DNA of 64,000 nt, taken from NCBI GenBank assembly GCA_012931725.1, contig CM022945.1:97112024-97176023 (forward strand). Direction: 5' to 3'. Of the stretch, positions 44,206-56,100 are shown piece after piece. This stretch comes from Litsea cubeba. Its lineage: Eukaryota; Streptophyta; Magnoliopsida; Laurales; Lauraceae. Numbering within the stretch: position 1 is the first letter of the stretch; each line of letters opens with the position of its first letter. The translations under genes were made by a program, and so were the position numbers. Below the pieces are notes generated by a model. The model ran no database searches, had not been told where the DNA came from, and saw nothing but the letters and a program-made list of their open reading frames with translations.

Positions 44206-47200
44206 ATCATAAAAGTGTGGATCACTTTCATTCTCACATCGAAATAACTCAAGGCCATGAGCTCTCTCTGTTAATGAAATCTTAGTGTGTGTGGATATCA
44301 AATGTGCATTTGTGATAGTTTCAAAAAAAAATTTAATCATAGTTGATGACATCGTTCTTGCTAGGTTTTCGAAGTGGGCATGCTACTGTGGGTGGGTTTA
44401 CATCCCAAATTACAAGTCTGAAATATGACTTAATTAACCCAATAGAATATGTCACTTTTGATGAAGTTAAATATGCAGAGATCAAGCAAATGTAGAGTCC
44501 ACACATATCAAATTTAGTACTTTATCCTGGCATCATCATATGATCATTTTTACATAAAAATGCATACATGCCCTATGGCAAAAGAACAAAAACCAGCTTT
44601 AAATGCATGCTTCATTTGTTAAAGATTGCCTTTTACTCAAGGTCCCGTCCAGGGCTGTGATCAATATTCCAATGACTTTCACCTTTAACTTTTTAAAGTC
44701 TGGTCACTTTCTTTTATTCTTTCACAAGAAAAAAGATGAAAAACATTGCTTGGGTGATGGGTCATAAGAATGTCTTTTGTTTTTCTCTCTGTCTCATTTA
44801 ATGCTACTGCATCTCTACTAGCATTCTACTCGTTACAATGATCAGATTGACTATAACTAATGTTCAAAGTGATTATTTCATGACTTCCAATTGGGTCTTC
44901 CTCTTTTTTCTCAATCAATGTTCTATAAAAGATCATTACATGACTTCTAATATACTCCAACTTTGTAAAGGGCAAAACAAAGAGAAACTGAAAGGGAAGG
45001 TCACACATCTCATCAAACTTCTCATCTTCTTTATTATCTTGGTCACATCAGTGATCAGTATGAGAAAAATGCTTAACAATCAAACTATAGTACAAATGGT
45101 ACAGATTGACATCCCACCTAACCTTTCAAAACATGCCCCCTTCAGTGCTATCAATAAAATGGGTTAATTGGGCTTTAATTTCCAGGTTAAAATGGGTTAA
45201 TTGGGCATTGGTTTCAGGGTTGATGGGGCGTGTAAAGGGGTCAGGGCTGGGCCATACCATTGTGTACTTAGATCCGGATCCCTTTTTTTTCACAGCTTGG
45301 ATCTGTCTTGGGGAATTGGATCCTACATGAATCCTATATGGAGCATCCAGACCCAATGTCAAGAGAAAATATAAGGTCTGGACTCTGGAACCAAATCCAA
45401 ACCTAAAGAGAGAATTGAATGTGGAGTGATATACTGATCTAAAAAGAGATATCTATGACTGATTACTGATAAAAAAATAAATAAATATAGATGACTGAAT
45501 TCAAGTAGTAATACTAGATCTATGCATATTTGGGTTGTATTCGAGTCTGAATCCTGGTTCACAAAACCTGATCTGGACAAGTAAAAAAAAAAAGATTTAT
45601 TCAAAATCGTTCGGATCTAGATCCGAATGTGTATTGGATCTAAAACCGGGTCCATATCCATTAGTTTTCGGACCCAATTCGTCAGTTTATTCGGGAACCC
45701 ATTTACATTCTTAGGGTCCATGTATTCGAAATTTAAAGTGTTAAACCCGGCCCATTGGCAGCCCTACCCCACTGGACTTGATGGGATTACACTGTCACGT
45801 TTATGCCCTGAGACCATGTCAGGTGATTGTAATCAGTTGAAACGTCCAGATCATCCCTCAAATTGCTTCCAGGCCATCTCCATCCATGAATTGGGGTCCA
45901 TGCATTGGACGGTTTGGATTGAAAAAAGGAAAATGCATGCCACATGGAGAGTGGAAAAGTGCATATACATGGAAAATCATACTCTTTTTAGTTTTAGAGT
46001 ATCAAATAGTGCCTCAATACTCATTAAGGCATTTCTGGACCTTGTCAATTTGGGCAGGAAATGATGAACCAAGTTGGGTGGAAGAGAGAACGATTCTGAG
46101 TGCTGGGGGGCACCCCATTTTCCTGCTTTCTCCATTGTCCTTTTGAAATGGGTAGGAAGGGGACATTAGGCTTGTTTGGTTCATTGATTTTATTTCATGG
46201 CCATACTTGGGTAAGTGTGGCCCACAAGCATCACAACAAGGGGCCTCTTTCCAAGTACGATGAGCAGACAAGATTGGTTGGCTTCTTTGCATATCTGCAT
46301 ATCTGAATAATGTTGATGGGCCATGGTCCTTTTGGGGGATGTTGGTGGGGTCTTTGCATGTCACCTTTTTTTCTTTCCCAAGGCTGTCAAGGGGCCTGGG
46401 AATAAAGAGGTGGGTGAAGCAGTTGGCCTACACAGGAATCTCTCTCTCTCTCTCTCTCTACATGATTCTTTCCCTACTACCCATCAAGTAAAGTGTAGCT
46501 TGAAAATGACCCTGTATTAGTAAATATTGGTTGTATGCAATCCCTTCACAATCAAGCCAGCTTCATACTTCATAATGGGCATCCTCCATTCCATAGCTAA
46601 GATATAGACCAACACTATTTTGCATCATAGGGAGGCCCTGCTACCCTTGATAGGCTGAAATGAAAAACGACCCACCCCAATTATGAGGCAACAGTTTGGA
46701 CTTTGTCCTCCTTAAACAAGATGCCTGAGACACCAAATAAAAAGGCACTATTTCATGGTTATGTCCAGGTTTCCTCCCTGACAAAGGAGCAAGGTCTGCA
46801 TTAGATTGACAGTCGACCATAATTCAGAGGGGTAAAAATACAATGCCAGAATAGGTACTTGCAAAAATTAGGCTCTCAACCAACCAGGATAGATGAGATA
46901 AAGGCATAAAGCTATGTTGATGATGATGGCAATGGATTGAGGATGTTTTCGCTTTGGTTCAGGTGAAGGTCATTCACAAGTTTGTATCATGTTATCCCTT
47001 AATTTTACTTCCATATATACCATTCGATTGAACATGACCATATACATTTCACAAGTCAAGCAAGGAAGCCCTTCTATGATCAATCTAAAGCTACACCATC
47101 CTTTCCTTTGAATTAGCATTAAGTGGAATTTGACTTATAATTAGCATGCAGCCACAATCACCCAAGTTAAGTAGAGCCTGCAGTTGAATAGGATACATAC

Positions 47201-47569
47201 TGCGTTCCATGGATCTGTAAGGGACCAACACTTTCTCAGGATTTAATTTATAAGGTGAAGAGTAGGCAACCATCTAATAGGAAGATTATTGGGGCATTTG
47301 GTGAAAGGTCCCTCAACAGTACATTTTATAGCATGTGGTCCAGGCCATTTTCTCATAAAGGCAGTGGTCCCCTTTTAACATTTAATGAGTCAAAATGACA
47401 AAAATGCCCTCTCTTTACATACTCTATACGTCACCAAACTTGCATTGCTTTAAAACATTCCGTCATACACTCCGAAATCTAAGCAAAATAAAGATTGTGA
47501 AATCAAATATGAAGGAAACTACAGAAAGAAGCAAAATCAACCCATCAGTGACTTCAAGCAATCGAATCA
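44206..47569. other. Intergenic DNA, possible old hAT remnant
   Basis: No gene recognised. Between about 45242 and 45765, CAGGGCTG at the left and CAGCCCTA at the right form short inverted ends like those of the hAT at 121, with ATCCGGATCC and GGATCTAGATCC dyads inside, but no direct duplication was found. A (CT)n run lies at 46440-46459. A repeated AAAATGGGTTAATTGGGC occurs at about 45157 and 45190. Confidence 0.35.
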
Positions 47570-49100
47570 TCTTGACTTAAACTTAATTGAGTTTGACATA
47601 AGTTTATCTAAGTTTTGGTTTGAATTTATCTAAGCTTGATATGAAATTATTTGACTGTGACATGTATTTATCTAAGCTTGATATAAAGTTATCTTAGTCT
47701 ATGATCAATTAAATAGGACTTTAAATGAATTTATCTGTATATTACATTATTTTTCTGAGTTTGATTTCAATTTAACTTCGTTTGTTATTAATTAAACAAG
47801 GTTTCAAATGAATTTATGTGACTTTGAAACGATTTTCTCTGAGTTTTTATTAATTTTATCTAAGTTTCTTATGAAATAATGAGTTTGGTATGAAATTAAC
47901 TGAATTTCATAAGATTTTATTTGACTTTAAAATATATTTAACTTAGTTTTAAATGAGTTTTTTTTTTAGTTTGCTGTGAATTTATCTAAGTTCTGTATGT
48001 GTTATCTGACTTTGGCATAATGTTATTTGACTTTGGCATGATGTTATCTGTGTTTGGTATGAATTTATTTGTGTTTGCTTTGAATTAATCTGAGTTTGAT
48101 ACGAATTAAGTGAATTTATCTGAGTTTACTGTGAATTTGTCTAACATTGATGTATGTGTTATCTGACTTTGGCATAATGTTATTTGACTTTGGCATGATA
48201 TTATCTGTGTTTGGTATGAATTTATCTAAGTTTGATATAAATTTATTTGTTTTTACTTTGAATTAATATGAGTTTGATACGAATTAAGTGAATTTATCTG
48301 AGTTTGCTGTGAATTTATCTAACTTTGATGTATGTGTTATCTAACTTTGGCATGATGTTATCTGTGTTTGGTATGAATTTATCTAAGTTTGATATGAATT
48401 TATTTGTGTTTGCTTTGAGTTAATCTGAGTTTGATACGAATTAAGTGAATTTATCTGAGTTTGCTATGAATTCATCTAACTTTGATGTGAACTTATTTGA
48501 CTTTGGCATGAGCTTTTTTTTTATTTTGCGGTGAATTTATCTAAGTTTTGTATGTGTTATATGACTTTGGCATGATGTTATCTGTGTTTGGCACGAATTT
48601 ATCTAAGTTTGATATGAATTTATTTGTATTTATTTTCAATTAATCTGAGTTTGATATGAATTAAAGTGAATTTATCTAAGTTTGCTGTGAATTTATTTGA
48701 CTTTGGCATAAGTTTTTCTGAGTTGTTAAATGAGTTTTTTTTAGTTTGCTGTGAATTTAGTATGTGTTATATGAATTTGGCATGATGTTATCTGTGTTTG
48801 GTACGAATTTATCTAAGTTTGATATGAATTTATTTGTGTTTGCTTTGAATTTATCTGAGTTTGATATTAATTAAGTGAATTTATCTGAGTTTCCTGCGAA
48901 TTTATATAACTTTGATGTGAACTTATTTAACTTTGGTATGAGTTTATTTGAATTTATATGAATTTATCAGTGTTTGAAATCACAACCAAATTGAAAACAA
49001 GTTATGTCACTTCGATATGAGATTATCTAACTAGATTTGGTTTGGTTTGACTAGATTTAGTTTAAATTTATCTAGCTTTGATAAAAACTTATCTGAATCT
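47570..49100. repeat. 21-bp-period AT-rich satellite with higher-order units
   Basis: About 1.5 kb of tandem, diverged 21-mers of the type GATATGAATTTATCTGAGTTT. The repeats fall into variants (GATATGAATTTATTTGTGTTT, GCTTTGAATTAATCTGAGTTT, GGCATGATGTTATCTGTGTTT and others) that recur in roughly the same order about every 150-180 bases. No long reading frame exists on either strand, although 21 is a multiple of three. Confidence 0.9.
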
Positions 49101-49355
49101 AGCAACCTACCCCCATATGACTTATGCAATCAGTTGTTCAAGTAATCTCTTAGGTTTTCTTATTTAGCTCTTCATTTCTGTTGAAACAGTGTCTTCCATC
49201 AAGGTACTCTTCCAATGTCGAGAAAGAAAGACTTTCCTCAAGGCTGTTATAGGACTAGCCATGAGGATTATGAAGTAGTTCACTTGCCATGGTCCAAGAC
49301 CCAACTCGTTACAGATGGTAAGGACCTTGTAAAAATAATCCGGGAAAGACAGTGA

Positions 49356-49515
49356 GTCACATGCTTAGGGACCACACACCCATTTAAATGGTTAGAAGGG
49401 CAAATAAGTCATAAAAAATTTGATGTCACATGCTTAGGAACCACACACCCATTTAAATGGTTAGAAGGGCAAATATGTCATAAAAAATATGATGTCACAT
49501 GCTTAGGGACCACCG
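49356..49515 (+). repeat. 69-bp tandem repeat, 2.3 copies
   Basis: GTCACATGCTTAGGGACCAC starts at 49356, 49425 and 49494. The unit also contains CCCATTTAAATGGTTAGAAG and GTCATAAAAAAT. Copies 1 and 2 differ at only a few positions. Confidence 0.9.
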
Positions 49516-49839
49516 CCTGAATTAATTCCATGCGCAAGGGACTCTAGGCCTTAAACAGTAATGCTATGTCCTAGAGACTTTATAACCCAATAATGAAGGA
49601 TCTCTCCCTAATTTACCCAAGATTATTAGATGGCCTCATGCTGATCTCATCTCTAGCCATTCATTTTTATTTGAGGTTTTAAAGAAAAGGCCCTTGTATT
49701 TCTGAAATCAGAAAAGATAACATCATCTAAGGTGTTTTTTTTTTTTTTTAATTCATTCGAAGGTAAAAGCTATGGCAACATAGCCAACTGGCTGACTTTA
49801 TCAGAATGGTTGCAAAAGAGATGCACATCCCCACTGAAT

Positions 49840-50570
49840 TGAGAGATCATGTGAATGCAAAACTTGAGAAATAATGAGAAGCTTTAGAATTCAAGGGCTT
49901 TAGAATAAATCGTACAAAATGGAATACGTAGCTTGCAACTTCAGTGGAGATGTGCAAAGACATGTAACTCTTGTAAGAGTAGTACACCACAAAGAAATTT
50001 CTTCCAATACATTGGCTCTATAATTAGTAGGGATGGATGATAAGGATGTCAAACATAGAATAAGAAACGAATGGTTGAGGTGGAGACTTGCTAATGCCTT
50101 GTGATCCGCACATACGAACAAGATTAAACGAAAAATCTTAGAAGACAACACCATCTATAACCTATAAGGCAGGATGGTAGCCAATTAGAAACAAAACACA
50201 TGCAAAAGAGAATGCAAAGATGAGAATGTTAAAGATGACTGGGTGATAAAATTAGGAAAGATCAAATAAGAAATGAACATTTCCGGAAGGATTTCGGGGA
50301 ACATCAATCGGAGAAAAATTAAGATATACTCGTTTGAAATGGTTTGAACATGTCAACTTAGGTTAGCAATAGCACTACTGAAAAAATAATCTTCTATATT
50401 GTTTGATGGCCCCACCAAGGAAAAGGATTTAGGCTGAATAGGACATTGATGAAAGTGTAACCTATATGAGGATTTGGCTTTAAGATAGGTCGGAATAGAA
50501 GAACAAAATTCATATATCCGACCCCCAACATAGTTGAAACAACGCTTTAATTATAATGACGATGATTGAA
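49840..50570 (+). mobile_element. Heavily decayed RTE LINE 3' fragment
   Basis: Broken plus-strand translation resembles the reverse-transcriptase tail seen at 20.4-21.3 kb: EALEFKGFRINRTKW, KFLPIHWLYN, IRMSNIE, ENAKMRMLKM, GTSIGEKLRYTRLKWFEH, DPQHS. Many stop codons interrupt it. It ends near ATGACGATGATTG, a decayed GATGAT tail. Confidence 0.7.
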
Positions 50571-50849
50571 ACCTTCCTATCATGGTGTTACAAAAAAATA
50601 ACTATTAGACCATGTTAAAACTTAGCAAAGGCCCACCTAGCATGTTGGCCAAGAGAGGCATGGTGATGGAAAACTTGGATCGAGGAATATATTATATCTA
50701 GTTGATCAAATGATTCACTATTAGTTTTAGATCCTCAAAGTTTGATGGATATCCATCGTGTAAACTTTTTTTGACTTGTACAAAATAGTGTGAATTGAAT
50801 CGGTTCCAATAAAGGGTCCGGGTGTGTGTGAATGAATTTGATTGATCAA

Positions 50850-51890
50850 AGGTGGCCCCCTTATATGAAAGCCCAAAAGGAAGCCTCTTTAAAAACGGGG
50901 GCACTTTTGGCAAAATCATTGTTCTGAGTCAGAACATTTGAGTTTTTCTCGAGGAGAGCTGCCATTGGCACACAGATTTTCTCCCTTCCCACACACACAT
51001 TAAAAAAAAAGAAAAAAATCCTATGAAATTACATTTTTGCCCACCCTCTCTTTCTCTCTCCCCACCTCCCCCTTCACCTCCGGCCGGCGACAGATCGACC
51101 GCCGTCCCCTCTCCTCCCTCCATCCCTCCCTCCCCACTATTTCTCTCTCCTCCTCCTCCCTCCCCACTGTCTTCCTCTCTCTTCCTCCCACCCCATTGTT
51201 TCTCTCTCCTCCCTCCCTCCCCACTCTCTTCCTCCCTCTCTTCCTCCCTCCCTCCCCACTGTCTTCCTCCCTCCCCAGTGTTTCTCTCTCCTCTTACCTC
51301 CCCACTGTCTTCCTCCCTCCCCACTGTTTCTCTCTCCTCCTCCCTTACTCTCCCTCCACCTCCCCCTTCACGACGGCCGACCCCTCTCCTCCCTCCTGTT
51401 TTCTCTCTTCCTCCCTCCTCCCCACTGTTTCTCTCTCTTCCTCCCTTTCTCTCCCCCCACCTCCCCCTTCACCGACGGCCGACCCCTCCCCTCCCTCCTC
51501 CCCCCCACCCCACTGTTTTCTCTCTCCTCCCTTTCTCTCCCCCTACCTTCCCCTTCACCTCAGGATCCGGCCGCCCTCCCCTCTGTTTTCTCTCCCCCTT
51601 CTCCTCCCTGTCTCTCCCTTCTCCCCATTTCTCCCTCTCCCTTCCTTTCCGATCTGCCGCCGGCCGGAGAAGGGGGTGGGTAGAGAGAAAGGGAGAAGGT
51701 GGGCAAAAAGGTAATTTCATAGTTTTTTTTTTTTTTTGTGTGCGGGAAGGGAGAAAACTTGTGTGCCAATAGAAGCTCTCTTTCTTAAGGGCAAGTTGAT
51801 CAAAACTATACAAAAGCCTAAAATGGAGCCTCTACGGAAAAGGAGGCACTTTTGGCAAAATCATTGTCCGAGTCCATTTGAGCTTTTGTC
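50850..51890. repeat. Inverted-repeat structure around a polypyrimidine core, bounded by direct repeats
   Basis: Inverted arms: 50952-51060 (GAGAGCTGCCATTGGCACAC ... CCTATGAAATTACATTTTTG, GCCCACCC) pair with 51665-51784 read in reverse (GAGAGCTTCTATTGGCACAC ... ACTATGAAATTACCTTTTTG). Outside them, direct copies of a ~90-base segment sharing GGCACTTTTGGCAAAATCAT lie at about 50870-50960 and 51810-51900. Long inverted ends suggest a Mutator-like element; the direct copies are unexplained. Confidence 0.7.
51040..51660. repeat. ~620-bp polypyrimidine tract
   Basis: Nearly all C and T on the plus strand, made of CTCCCTCCCCACTGTCTTCC and similar short units, broken by a few CGGCCGAC words. It opens long Ser/Pro-rich frames on the plus strand and Gly/Glu/Arg-rich frames on the minus strand, which are composition artefacts rather than genes. 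Confidence 0.85.
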
Positions 51891-52754
51891 AGGGAAAAAA
51901 AATAGAGAGTTTAGTACAGTGTGACTATTAGTCAAGGGCGGATTTAGTAAAAAACTAAATTATAGGGGTCCTTTTGAGGTTGTGAGAAAATGAAGGGATC
52001 TTTTTGTATAGAAACTCTTTTAATTTAGCACTTTTGTAAGAATACATTCTTAAGAATCCTAGAAATGCAGAGCAAAGCCAAGGAAAAAAAAAATCAATAA
52101 AAAGGGAATTTTATTTGTTTTCAACACAGTTTTCTCAACAAATTTTGTTTGTTCCTAACATAAAAGGAGCAGATGTCGGAAAAAGAAAAAGAAAAAGAAA
52201 AAGAAAAGAATTAATACACACATGGAATAAGATACAGCATAAAGACTTGATTGGCAAAAGATTAAGACCATTGGGGTAAATAAAGACTAAGAAGAATTTT
52301 ACGACTCAAAGCTGCAGTACATATGCAGCATATGCTAAGAAAAGAATTATGCAGTTTCTTGCGCCTTCATATTTTATGCTACATGAGCCATGGTTAGATC
52401 ACAAATATTGCTCTGATAGACCCCACAAAATTCCAAAAATAAGATTATCGGTGTCTCTTTGTTGCGACTTTTTCTTGGCTGCTACTGCATCCTAGAATCC
52501 AATTACTGGCCTTGATTGGCATTGGGGCCATCAAATCCAGGAGATTATTTGGCGTGTTGTCCACCAAGCAACCATCAAATCAATGGTCTGGATCACTAAA
52601 CCATGAGTCCTATTGATATTCAGAGAGATTAGAGGCAGCCTCCAGTACATTTTTAAGTGAAAACTTGTTATCCATTTGCTGAAACAAAGTCTACTGTTGG
52701 TCATTACAAAGACTTCAGAGTCTTTCCATAAAACAAAAGACAGATAAAACTTAC

Positions 52755-52842
52755 CTGAAATCTAATCACATCTTGGAATTCACATTAAATTATCCAATCT
52801 AAGATAGGGACAGCAAAGTATTTCACTGAATGAACCATTCTG
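52755..52842 (-). other. Possible noncoding 3' UTR exon of the unrecognised minus-strand gene
   Basis: On the minus strand TTGTTTTTATATAGCAG precedes a segment ending TTTCAG|GTAAGT (donor after 52755), both near-consensus. The segment has stops in the three frames, so it would be 3' UTR. Inferred only from splice signals. Confidence 0.25.
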
Positions 52843-53168
52843 CTATATAAAAACAAATGCTACAAAACTTGTTATCAATTCAGGTCTGCAGTTTTCCTGA
52901 CTGATGATTGGACATTAGAAGCTATGAACTTTTGAAATTACAATCTATTTCCAACAAATAAATTGAGATGCCACCCTCTAATTGCCAATTTAAGTACATC
53001 ATTTGCAATTCAATTGGCAGAAAGATTATCAAATATGATAGAGAGGATATAGGAAGATACCAGTATGTATAAAAGGGCCCAAAAGAAAACAGGGAAGAAT
53101 GGAAGTCAACTGGCACTTGCAACAAGAATTCTGTGGTGAAATTATGTAACAGAAATGAATTCATCTGG

Positions 53169-56100
53169 CTACTGGACTGTCCCCAGGGTCGTCCCTGCAT
53201 GACCATAGAGTGCTCGCACATTTAGAAAAAGAAATTATTAACCCTATGTAAAAGATTATACGAGGAGAAAAAAGGACAAAAGGGAAAAGATTAAATTAGA
53301 ATGTGGAAACCTCTCATTATTAGCACTATATTCTTTTATAGTAACTCAAATCTAAAACCATCTATATCTGAAAATGATACCCAAGGCCAAGAAAAAAGTG
53401 GATCGTGCATGCATGCAAACTCCTCAATAGGACATTCATTTCCCTGCATGTTTGACGCCATAAATGTGGATGCATCATGATTGAAGACATTTACGTATGT
53501 ATAAGGTTATGCCAAGAACCACAGATGCACACATGTTTTTCATATACATGAAGCAAGTTTATGTATAAGGTTATGCCAAGAAACACTGATGCACACATGT
53601 TTTACACATACATGAAGCAAGGTAATGTATAAGGTTATGCCAAGAACCAAAGGTGCACACAAGCTTTTCATATACATGAAGCAAGGGACAATATTTGATG
53701 TGTAGGAAACTATGATTAAGCATGGATTTGTAGCAGACATGTTTGTTTTGTAAGTGTAGCGAGTTGTATGCAGTACAGATGACAAGTGCAGAAACTGCAT
53801 TATGTTGGGGATAATCTGGATGCACACTCATACTGTACGTAATTTGGAATAAGCAACTGGTAAGATCCATTTAGTCTTCTATTTGGCCAGACAACTACTA
53901 CAACCAAATTAAAAGAGTGTCATTTTGTAGTTATCTGTATTACAAAGGTCGAACCATAAACAGGCAGTAGAAGGGGTATCCAAGTCGCTGCCATTTCCAA
54001 AACATCCTGAGAATTGGAGATTGGAAAACTTGAAAGGAGTTCGACAAGCACATCTATGAAGGAGAAGGAAGTAACATAACTAAATCGGTCAACATAGGAA
54101 AGAACAAAACCAGAGAACAGTCATGCCTCATCTACAAACATTAGATCTCAAGAGCAGAGTTTGAAACATCAGACTTGGCCCCTGACATGGTCATGGTTGA
54201 GTCTAGTCAAGTTGGATAGACTCATCTGAGTCACATGAAACTCAGCCGAGTCGGGCGAGACTCGATTTGAGCCCAATTTTTTGCCCCCAAAAAACTCTGA
54301 CGAAAATCTTTAAAAAATAAAAACGGCATCCCACAGTAGATTGATCATATGATAGAAAGTCTGGATTTCCAGTTTCCACCACACAAGTCATGATCCAAAT
54401 CAAGCCCCTTTTCATCTTTATATTCGAAGAATGTTTTGTCTTGATTCATCGCCCATCCATATCATTCATTCCAACAGATGAATAAAACAACCACACAATA
54501 AAATTTAGAGAGTGAGGGCAATAAAGGATGAGAGTTTCAGGGATTTGGGAAGTGGAAAGGGTAGAAGTTGGGAAAGGGAGTTGAGTGGGAACGTGAAGTG
54601 AAGAGGATGGGAAGTGAAGGGGATTGGGAATTGGGATGTAAAGCTGGTGAAGTGGAAGGGTTTGATGGAGTTGGGTTGGAACTTGGAAGTGGAAGAGGTT
54701 GGGAAGTGAAGGGGGTTGGAAATGGGGATATAGAGGTTGGGAAGTGGAAGGATTGAAGAAGTTGGGATTTGGGAAAACGGAGTTGAGTTGAAAGTGGAAG
54801 GAGTTGGGATTTGGGAAAGGGAGTTGAAATGGAAGTGGAAGAAGTTGGGAACCACAAAGTAAAGAGAGCATCGTTCAGTGGCCGCATTATCGGCTGTAGT
54901 GGTTAAGGCCGCTACACTATTTTGAAAATAGCGGCGCTACGGTCTAAAACAATAAAACCTAAAAGCCAAAGGGAAATTCTGAATGCACCGTGGGTTTTTC
55001 TGAACACACCCACTTTTTTTAAAAAAACTTACACATGACGAAAATACCCATAAGTTCCGTGCATATCTCATGTGCAAGGGTGTGAAACGCCGTGCACATG
55101 ATATATGCAAGGGGTTTCCTAGCCGTGCACCTCTTTATGTGCACGGCTCTGAAACTCCGTGCACCCCACCAGCGAGTGATACACGCGAAAAAAGAAGGGA
55201 CGATGGTCGCCGGTGATGATGGGGCAGAGAGGGGAGCTCGCAGGTGATGGGGCGGCCGTCGGAGTTCAGTCATAGCCGCTACACCCACCACAACACCTAT
55301 TTTGATCCTTGAAAGAGAAAGCCACATGACCACTTTAGATATGACTTAGCTGAGTCTAAATTGATCCGACTTGGTCGTGATCGAGTCTGAGACACTCAAA
55401 CAAGTTTTCAAACACTGCTCTAAAGTCCCTTGAAGAGTCTGTTTGCAAAGAAAAAAGAATCTCTTATTTCACATAGATTCAAAACCTCTTTTCTTAATCT
55501 GGTTATATGAGCTGGTTGTCAACTCCTTTTCAAGAAACTGGACTTCTGTTGAAAGATAACCATTGGCTTTCAAGATTTCAGATGATCACTGCCTTTCCAT
55601 ATTTCAAGCTTCCCATCCACTTCTCAATCTAAAGGAGTCATCTAATTTTTCTCAACCTAAATGCTTATAAAAGGTGATAATCAAAGTCCCCCCCCCCCCC
55701 CCCCCCCCCTCTTCTCGCCAACACACTAATGGTTGAAAGGTGTTGACACGTTAGTTTCACTCACATGCCCAGGGATCGATCCCTGTGTCTCCCAAGTTTA
55801 AAGTTTCACTCTTGACCAATAGACCAACCTAGCGTGGTCATATCCAAGGATTTGAAATATTAAAATCCTCCTGCAGAATTAGATCAGGGCTTTGTTTACA
55901 CAAATCAATCACATGCATAACATATTGATCCACATTTTTTTCTTTGAAAGAGACCTTTATCCATTTTTTTTAACCATGAGAACATGGAAAACACCTCTCA
56001 TTTCCAGGACAACCATTCCCTGGGACTTGGGAGATAAAATTATCCCTTTCATTCATAATTATAAGGGTAACAGCCATAGTTGTTACTTCCTGAGTGTAGT

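Noticed and set aside
44222..44240. TTCTCACATCG resembling the plant snRNA upstream element
   Set aside because: Two mismatches and no TATA box or snRNA-like sequence downstream.
51023..51772. Long Ser/Pro-rich frames (up to 249 codons) and opposing Gly/Glu-rich frames
   Set aside because: Overlapping open frames on both strands follow from the polypyrimidine composition; no domain, no splice context.
54446..54887. Overlapping minus-strand frames of 116-141 codons rich in Phe, Pro and Ser
   Set aside because: They come from the G/A-rich minisatellite inside the hAT; all three frames are open for the same reason.
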